Shown here in pieces: positions 58,833-64,000 of a stretch of 64,000 bases of DNA (its first letter is position 1; the number at the start of each line of letters is the position of its first letter). The notes under the pieces are model-generated. The model worked only from the letters and a program-made list of their open reading frames with translations. It was not told the DNA's origin and searched no databases. The stretch is taken from NCBI GenBank assembly GCA_903927005.1, contig CAIYLH010000005.1, forward strand, positions 62,001-126,000, written 5' to 3'. This stretch comes from an uncultured Pseudomonadota bacterium. Its GTDB lineage: Bacteria > Pseudomonadota > Gammaproteobacteria > Steroidobacterales > Steroidobacteraceae. A program made the translations under genes and the position numbers.

Positions 58833-61001
58833 TCAGGCCGCGTCGCCCGGGGCGGGGCGCGGGTGGAATGGGTTGTCGGCGACGGCGCGTGCCTTCAGTC
58901 CGCGCGGCGGCTTGAAGCGCTTGCCTACCGTGCGAGCGAGCTTTTCGCACTCGCTGACGAAGCGGGCGACGCCGAGGGTGTCGATGTACGACAAAGTGCC
59001 GCCGGTCCACGCCGGGAAGCCGACGCCCAGTATCGAACCGACGTCCGCCTCGGCGACGGTCATGACGACGCCCTCTTCGAAGCAGCGCGCGGCCTCCAGC
59101 GCCTGTATGTGCAGCAGCCGCTGCTTGACTTGCTCAGCGGTCGGCTGCAGCGGCGCACGCGGATACTCCGCTGCGAGCCCCGGCCAGAGCCGCTTCGGTC
59201 CGTCAGTCGGGTAGTCGTAGAATCCGCCGCCGCTCTTGCGGCCGAGGCGCTGCAGGTCCTCAACGAAATGGGTCAGCACCGGCATCGACACTGGCGGCAC
59301 GAATCGCTCGCCGAGGTCGTCTGCCGCCTGTCGCGTCGCGCGGTACTGCAGTTCCAGCGACACCTCGTCGGTGACCGCAAGCGGGCCCACGGGCATTCCG
59401 GCCAGGCGCCCGGCGTTCTCTATCAGCGCCGGATCCACACCCTCGGCCAGCATCGCCTGGCCTTCGTGGCAGTACGCGCCAAACACACGCGTCGTGTAGA
59501 AGCCGCGGCTGTCGTTGACGACGATCGGCGTCTTCTTGAGCATGCCGACGAAGTCCAGTGCGCGCGCGAGCGTCGCCGGTCGCGTCTTCTTGCCGAGGAT
59601 GATCTCAACGAGCGGCATGCGCTCGACCGGCGAGAAGAAGTGTATGCCGATGAATTGCGCGGGCCGCGGCGAGGCGCCCGCGAGCCCGGTAATGGGTAGT
59701 GTCGAGGTGTTGCTGGCGAAGATCGCATCCTTGGGTAGCACTTCTAGTGCGCGACGGGTCACCTCCGCCTTGACGGCCCGATCCTCGAATACGGCCTCCA
59801 CAGCCAGCTGGCAGCCAGCGACGGCAGCATAGTCCGAGGTCGCCGTGATGCGAGCCAGCACCTGCGCCGCGGACTCGGCCGTCCGGCGTCCCTTCTCCAC
59901 GTCGCGCGCCAGCTGCTTCTCCGCGTGGGCCTTGCCGCGCGCCGCCTGCGCGTCGGTCGCGTCGATCAGTACCACTTCGACACCCGCGAGGGCCGCCACA
60001 TGGGCGATACCGGCGCCCATCATGCCGGCGCCGAGTACGCACAGTCGGTGCAGCTCGAGCTTCGGCTCATCCGGCGGGCGGCGCGAGAGCTTGTCCAGTT
60101 CGCCCTTGTTCACGAAGAGCGTGCGCATCAGATTGCGGGCCACGGGGCCGGTGAGCAGGCGTGCGAAGTGCTTCGACTCGACCTTGAGCGCAAGGTCGAA
60201 CGGCACGGTCGTGCCCTCGTAGAGTGCGCTGAGAATCTCGCCGGGTGCCGGGTAGTTGCGCCCGGCACTCTTGGTCACCAGGGCGGTGCCGATGGAGAAG
60301 GCCTGTGTGATTGCGCCATTGGTGAGGCCGGCGCCGCCAGGCATGCGGAAGCCCTTCCGGTCCCACGGTGCGGTCGCGTCGGGTTTGCCGAGCAGCCAGG
60401 CCCGCGCTCGCGCCACCACCTCGCCGCGCGGGGCCAGTTCATGCACGAGCCCCATCTTCAGTGCTTCCGCGGGACTTACGCTCGATCCGTCCGTCATCAA
60501 CTTGGCCGCCGCAGTGATACCGATCAGCCGCGGTAGGCGGGCCGTGCCGCCGGCGCCTGGCAGTAGGCCGATCTTGACCTCGGGCAGACCGACCATCGCC
60601 TTCGGGTCGTCCGCAAGCACGCGGTAGTGGCAGGCGAGTGTCAGTTCGAGGCCGCCGCCCAGAGCAACGCCGTTGATCGCTGCGGCGACGGGCTTGCCGA
60701 TCGTCTCGAGGCGCCGGAAAGTCTGCGACAGCGTCTGGCTCCACTGGTAGGCCACGCGCGCCGTGATGTGGCGGTCGTAGGCCGTGACGATGTCCTTGAT
60801 GTCGGCGCCCGCGATGAAGCTGGATTTGCCGGACGTGACGAGAAGGCCGCGAACCGCCGAGTCAGCACGCAGGGCGTTGATGGCCGCGTCCAGATCGGCG
60901 GTGAGTTCAGGCGTAAAGACGTTCATCGGCCGGCCGGGAACATCGATGGTGATTGTCGCGATGCCGTCGGTGTCGATGGCGACGTTGAGGTTGCGGTACA
61001 T
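58833..61001 (-). CDS. FadB/FadJ-type multifunctional enzyme (second copy)
   Basis: A 722-aa protein like the one at 52953-55070 but clearly not a recent duplicate. The hydratase domain has FIAGADIKD, GGGLELTLA and [20 protein letters not shown] with both catalytic Glu. The dehydrogenase domain has LGAGMMGAGIAHVA and the catalytic His in GIHFFSPVERMPLVE. Its N-terminus (MYRNLNVAIDTDGIATITI) is typical of FadJ/FadB in gammaproteobacteria. It lies between thiolase and acyl-CoA dehydrogenase genes. Confidence 0.92.
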   Translation of the reverse strand: MYRNLNVAIDTDGIATITIDVPGRPMNVFTPELTADLDAAINALRADSAVRGLLVTSGKSSFIAGADIKDIVTAYDRHITARVAYQWSQTLSQTFRRLETIGKPVAAAINGVALGGGLELTLACHYRVLADDPKAMVGLPEVKIGLLPGAGGTARLPRLIGITAAAKLMTDGSSVSPAEALKMGLVHELAPRGEVVARARAWLLGKPDATAPWDRKGFRMPGGAGLTNGAITQAFSIGTALVTKSAGRNYPAPGEILSALYEGTTVPFDLALKVESKHFARLLTGPVARNLMRTLFVNKGELDKLSRRPPDEPKLELHRLCVLGAGMMGAGIAHVAALAGVEVVLIDATDAQAARGKAHAEKQLARDVEKGRRTAESAAQVLARITATSDYAAVAGCQLAVEAVFEDRAVKAEVTRRALEVLPKDAIFASNTSTLPITGLAGASPRPAQFIGIHFFSPVERMPLVEIILGKKTRPATLARALDFVGMLKKTPIVVNDSRGFYTTRVFGAYCHEGQAMLAEGVDPALIENAGRLAGMPVGPLAVTDEVSLELQYRATRQAADDLGERFVPPVSMPVLTHFVEDLQRLGRKSGGGFYDYPTDGPKRLWPGLAAEYPRAPLQPTAEQVKQRLLHIQALEAARCFEEGVVMTVAEADVGSILGVGFPAWTGGTLSYIDTLGVARFVSECEKLARTVGKRFKPPRGLKARAVADNPFHPRPAPGDAA

Positions 61002-61012
61002 GGCTGTCTTCC

Positions 61013-62221
<1,209 letters not shown>

Positions 62222-62294
62222 GACTGGCAGATCCCCATGGTGTCCCGCCGTTCGGTGCCTGCGCCGGCATGGCGCGGTGCCGGACGGCGGCAGT

Positions 62295-63128
62295 TCAGCG
62301 CCTGGCAGTAGCCAGGGCGCGTGTCGCGGCGGCGGCGATCGCCGCCGCCGCGGTCGTCGGCAGGCCGAGGCCGCCGTCGATCGCAAGCGTATGTCCGGTG
62401 ATGTAGTCGCCGGTCGGTCCGACGAGGAACAGCGCCGCGTCGGCGACCTCGTCGAGCGTGGCTAGGCGGGGGATCGGCTGTCCGCCGACCAGCGCCGCTT
62501 CGCCGATTGCGCGCAGGAAGATCTCCGCGCCGTGCGTTCCCGCTACGAGGCCAGGCGAGAGCGCGTTGACCCGGGCGCCTTCCAGACCGCCCCACTCGAT
62601 CGCCAGCGTACGCACCAGCGCCTCGATGCCGGCCTTCGCGGCACAGGCGTGCGCCTGCAGCGCCATCGGCAGCTGCGCCTGGGGCGCCGAGATCGCGATG
62701 AGTCGCGCGCGCGGGGCGAGGTGTCGGTAGCACGCGCGGAAGGTGTGGAAGGTGCCCTTCAGGTCGATATCGACGACCGCAGCGAATGCGTTGGACGACA
62801 GCTCTGCCGTCGGTCCGAGGAAGTTGCCGGCTGCACCGGCGACAACGATGTCGTAACGACCGAACCGCTCGGCGCCGGCGTCGGCTGCCGCCTGGACGGC
62901 GTCGCCATCGCGGACATCCGCCGAAACCGCGTGCACGCGCCCCGGCGAGATCGCATCGAGTTCCACGCGCGCACTTTCGAGGCGCCCCGCGTCACGCGCG
63001 ACGATCACGACGGCGGCTCCCTGCTGCAGGAAGCGGCGCGCGAGCGCTTTGTTAATGCCCGAGCTGCCGCCGGTGACGAAGGCGACCCGGGATCGCAGCA
63101 GGTCTGGAGCGAATACGGAAAGGGTCAT
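62295..63128 (-). CDS. SDR protein, 2,4-dienoyl-CoA-reductase-like
   Basis: A 277-aa SDR with TGGSSGI for [14 protein letters not shown] and [10 protein letters not shown] match the peroxisomal or mitochondrial 2,4-dienoyl-CoA reductases. The usual catalytic Tyr of YxxxK is replaced: the active-site Lys is in HACAAKAG, as in DECR2-type enzymes that use other residues. This fits removal of double bonds at even positions during unsaturated fatty acid oxidation. The preceding gene is the TetR regulator (19-base gap). Confidence 0.85.
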   Translation of the reverse strand: MTLSVFAPDLLRSRVAFVTGGSSGINKALARRFLQQGAAVVIVARDAGRLESARVELDAISPGRVHAVSADVRDGDAVQAAADAGAERFGRYDIVVAGAAGNFLGPTAELSSNAFAAVVDIDLKGTFHTFRACYRHLAPRARLIAISAPQAQLPMALQAHACAAKAGIEALVRTLAIEWGGLEGARVNALSPGLVAGTHGAEIFLRAIGEAALVGGQPIPRLATLDEVADAALFLVGPTGDYITGHTLAIDGGLGLPTTAAAAIAAAATRALATARR

Positions 63129-63147
63129 GGTTGATCCGAGGCTCAGG

Positions 63148-63756
63148 TCAGGGCGTCGTGCGGCTGCACACCATCCGCTCGACGTTGCGGATCATGTGCA
63201 TGGTCACGTCGGTTTGCGACCAGCGGCCGAGCGGCCGGTACCAGCTTGCAGCCCACGTCACGAGGCCGCCGATAGAGACGGCCGTCAGCAGCGGGTCGTC
63301 GACGGTGAAGTCGCCGCTGCGCGCTCCGGTCTCGAGCAGCGTCGCGAGGCGGATGCCGAACTCCTTGCGCAGTGACATCAGCTGCTTGGCGTCCCGTGGC
63401 TGGAGGTTCTTCTCCTCGCGTTCGTAGACGACGATGTACTTCTGGTCCTTGATGATGATCGAGGTCACGCTCTCGACGATCATGCGCAGCTTCTCGCGTG
63501 GAGGCAGCGATGTCGCCAGGGCCTCGTCAAGTGCCTGTAGCGAGCTGCGGATCCCGATCTCACAGATGGCGCGCAGGATCTCGCTCTTGTTCTTGAAGTA
63601 GGAATAGATGAAGGGCTTGGTGACGTTCAGGCCCTCTGCGATCGCGTCCAGCGTGGTCGCCTCGTAGCCGAGAGAGTAGAACAGCTCCCGCGACTCCTCG
63701 AGGATGCGCCGGCGCTTGAACTCCTGAACCTCGGTCTTTAATTGTGGTGACTTCAT
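63148..63756 (-). CDS. TetR-family transcriptional regulator
   Basis: A 202-aa regulator. The TetR_N helix-turn-helix is at about residues 15-60 (RRILEESRELFYSLGYEATT, then LDAIAEGLNVTKPFIYSYFKNK). The C-terminal all-helical ligand domain (EREEKNLQPRDAKQLMSLRK) resembles TetR members of fatty-acyl-CoA clusters. Embedded in the operon it probably controls, it most likely responds to an acyl-CoA. No operator can be assigned in its own 51-bp upstream gap. Confidence 0.88.
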   Translation of the reverse strand: MKSPQLKTEVQEFKRRRILEESRELFYSLGYEATTLDAIAEGLNVTKPFIYSYFKNKSEILRAICEIGIRSSLQALDEALATSLPPREKLRMIVESVTSIIIKDQKYIVVYEREEKNLQPRDAKQLMSLRKEFGIRLATLLETGARSGDFTVDDPLLTAVSIGGLVTWAASWYRPLGRWSQTDVTMHMIRNVERMVCSRTTP

Positions 63757-63807
63757 GATGGATGCGATCCGGTACAGCGGGCGCCACGGGGTGCGGCACC
63801 GCCTCTG

Positions 63808-64000
63808 TCAGCTGCCGATCTTATCGCGCTTGACGACAATGCCGGCCTTTTCGCGGTCCCAGGTCCCGGCCGTGACGCCCGTCGTGCGCAGGTCCGTCTT
63901 CAGCACCTTCGACGACGCCGTCTTGGGCAGCTCGGGCAGTACGCGGAGGTAGCGTGGGATCATGAAGTAGGCCAGCCGGTCCCGCAGGAACTCGATCAGC
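63808..64000 (-). CDS. Acyl-CoA synthetase (AMP-forming), C-terminal end, truncated by the window
   Basis: A frame of 64 codons that runs off the right edge. It reads LIEFLRDRLAYFMIPRYLRV, then LPELPKTASSKVLK, which is the C-terminal AMP-binding domain of acyl-CoA ligases with the catalytic Lys of the PKTxxxKxxK motif, and ends GTWDREKAGIVVKRDKIGS. The substrate is unknown because the main domain is missing. It is the first visible gene of the leftward beta-oxidation run, 51 bases before the tetR gene. Confidence 0.85.
   Translation of the reverse strand, partial: LIEFLRDRLAYFMIPRYLRVLPELPKTASSKVLKTDLRTTGVTAGTWDREKAGIVVKRDKIGS

Noticed and set aside
57892-59214. 440-codon open frame on the + strand
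   Set aside because: Antisense to the acyl-CoA dehydrogenase and multifunctional genes; no family features.

Overview
The window looks like chromosomal DNA from a GC-rich gammaproteobacterium, probably in or near the Xanthomonadales/Nevskiales/Steroidobacteraceae. The assignment is an inference. It rests on gamma-type gene orders (LysM protein-[dprA]-smg-topA divergent from def-fmt-rsmB-DUF4390-ntrYX; priA next to argS and a SPOR protein), the presence of RlmJ, Smg and oligopeptidase A, a metal-site-D type HemB, and strong G/C third-position bias. Genes are densely packed and many overlap by 1-4 bases (ATGA, GTGA, TTGA, TAATG). No rRNA, tRNA, CRISPR array, prophage or insertion sequence was seen. 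No stretch over 300 bases lacks a gene; the largest gaps (about 170 bp) are between divergent genes.

Region 1 (1-13.1 kb) is housekeeping: an SDR oxidoreductase and a PDE-like HD protein, exonuclease III, oligopeptidase A, glutathione reductase, gamma-carbonic anhydrase, AroE, HemB, RlmJ, HemF and a zinc-finger-less topoisomerase I with a lysine-rich tail. Region 2 (13.1-24 kb) holds smg, an apparent remnant of dprA, a LysM protein, and the divergent def-fmt-rsmB-DUF4390-ntrY-ntrX-MFS run. NtrX has lost the residues needed for sigma-54 activation. Region 3 (24-28.3 kb) is SPOR-argS-priA. Region 4 (28.5-31.6 kb) is a compact regulatory and envelope cluster: an ECF-like sigma factor, a one-TM probable anti-sigma protein, a small secreted protein and a periplasmic protein made of exact 18-residue repeats, then small poorly known proteins. 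It is the best candidate for something undescribed. Region 5 (31.6-44.1 kb) has an MFS exporter, a Bacteroidetes-type YebC, a cyclophilin-like protein, pntA-pntAB-pntB followed tightly by a dctA-like transporter, an HNH nuclease, a 5'-3' exonuclease, and an unusually large CoA-transferase coupled to an SBF-family transporter.

Region 6 (44.1-52.8 kb) has a YceI-like lipoprotein, HemN, and a leftward run ending in homogentisate catabolism: hmgA, an FAH-family hydrolase, a dienelactone hydrolase-like protein, a GabD-like dehydrogenase, a Bcr/CflA exporter and a VOC protein. Region 7 (52.9-64 kb) is a beta-oxidation island: two FadB/FadJ-type multifunctional enzymes, three thiolases, an LCAD-type acyl-CoA dehydrogenase, a 2,4-dienoyl-CoA-reductase-like SDR, a TetR regulator and the end of an acyl-CoA ligase. 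The divergent hmgA/fad region carries two inverted repeats that look like operators.

The genes combine into heme synthesis usable with or without oxygen (HemB, HemF, HemN), redox supply (Gor, Pnt), translation initiation and termination (Fmt, Def), and catabolism of tyrosine-derived and acyl-CoA substrates to acetyl-CoA, acetoacetate and fumarate. Most of the window is ordinary core genome. All functional calls come from motifs and family knowledge read by eye; no database search was run.
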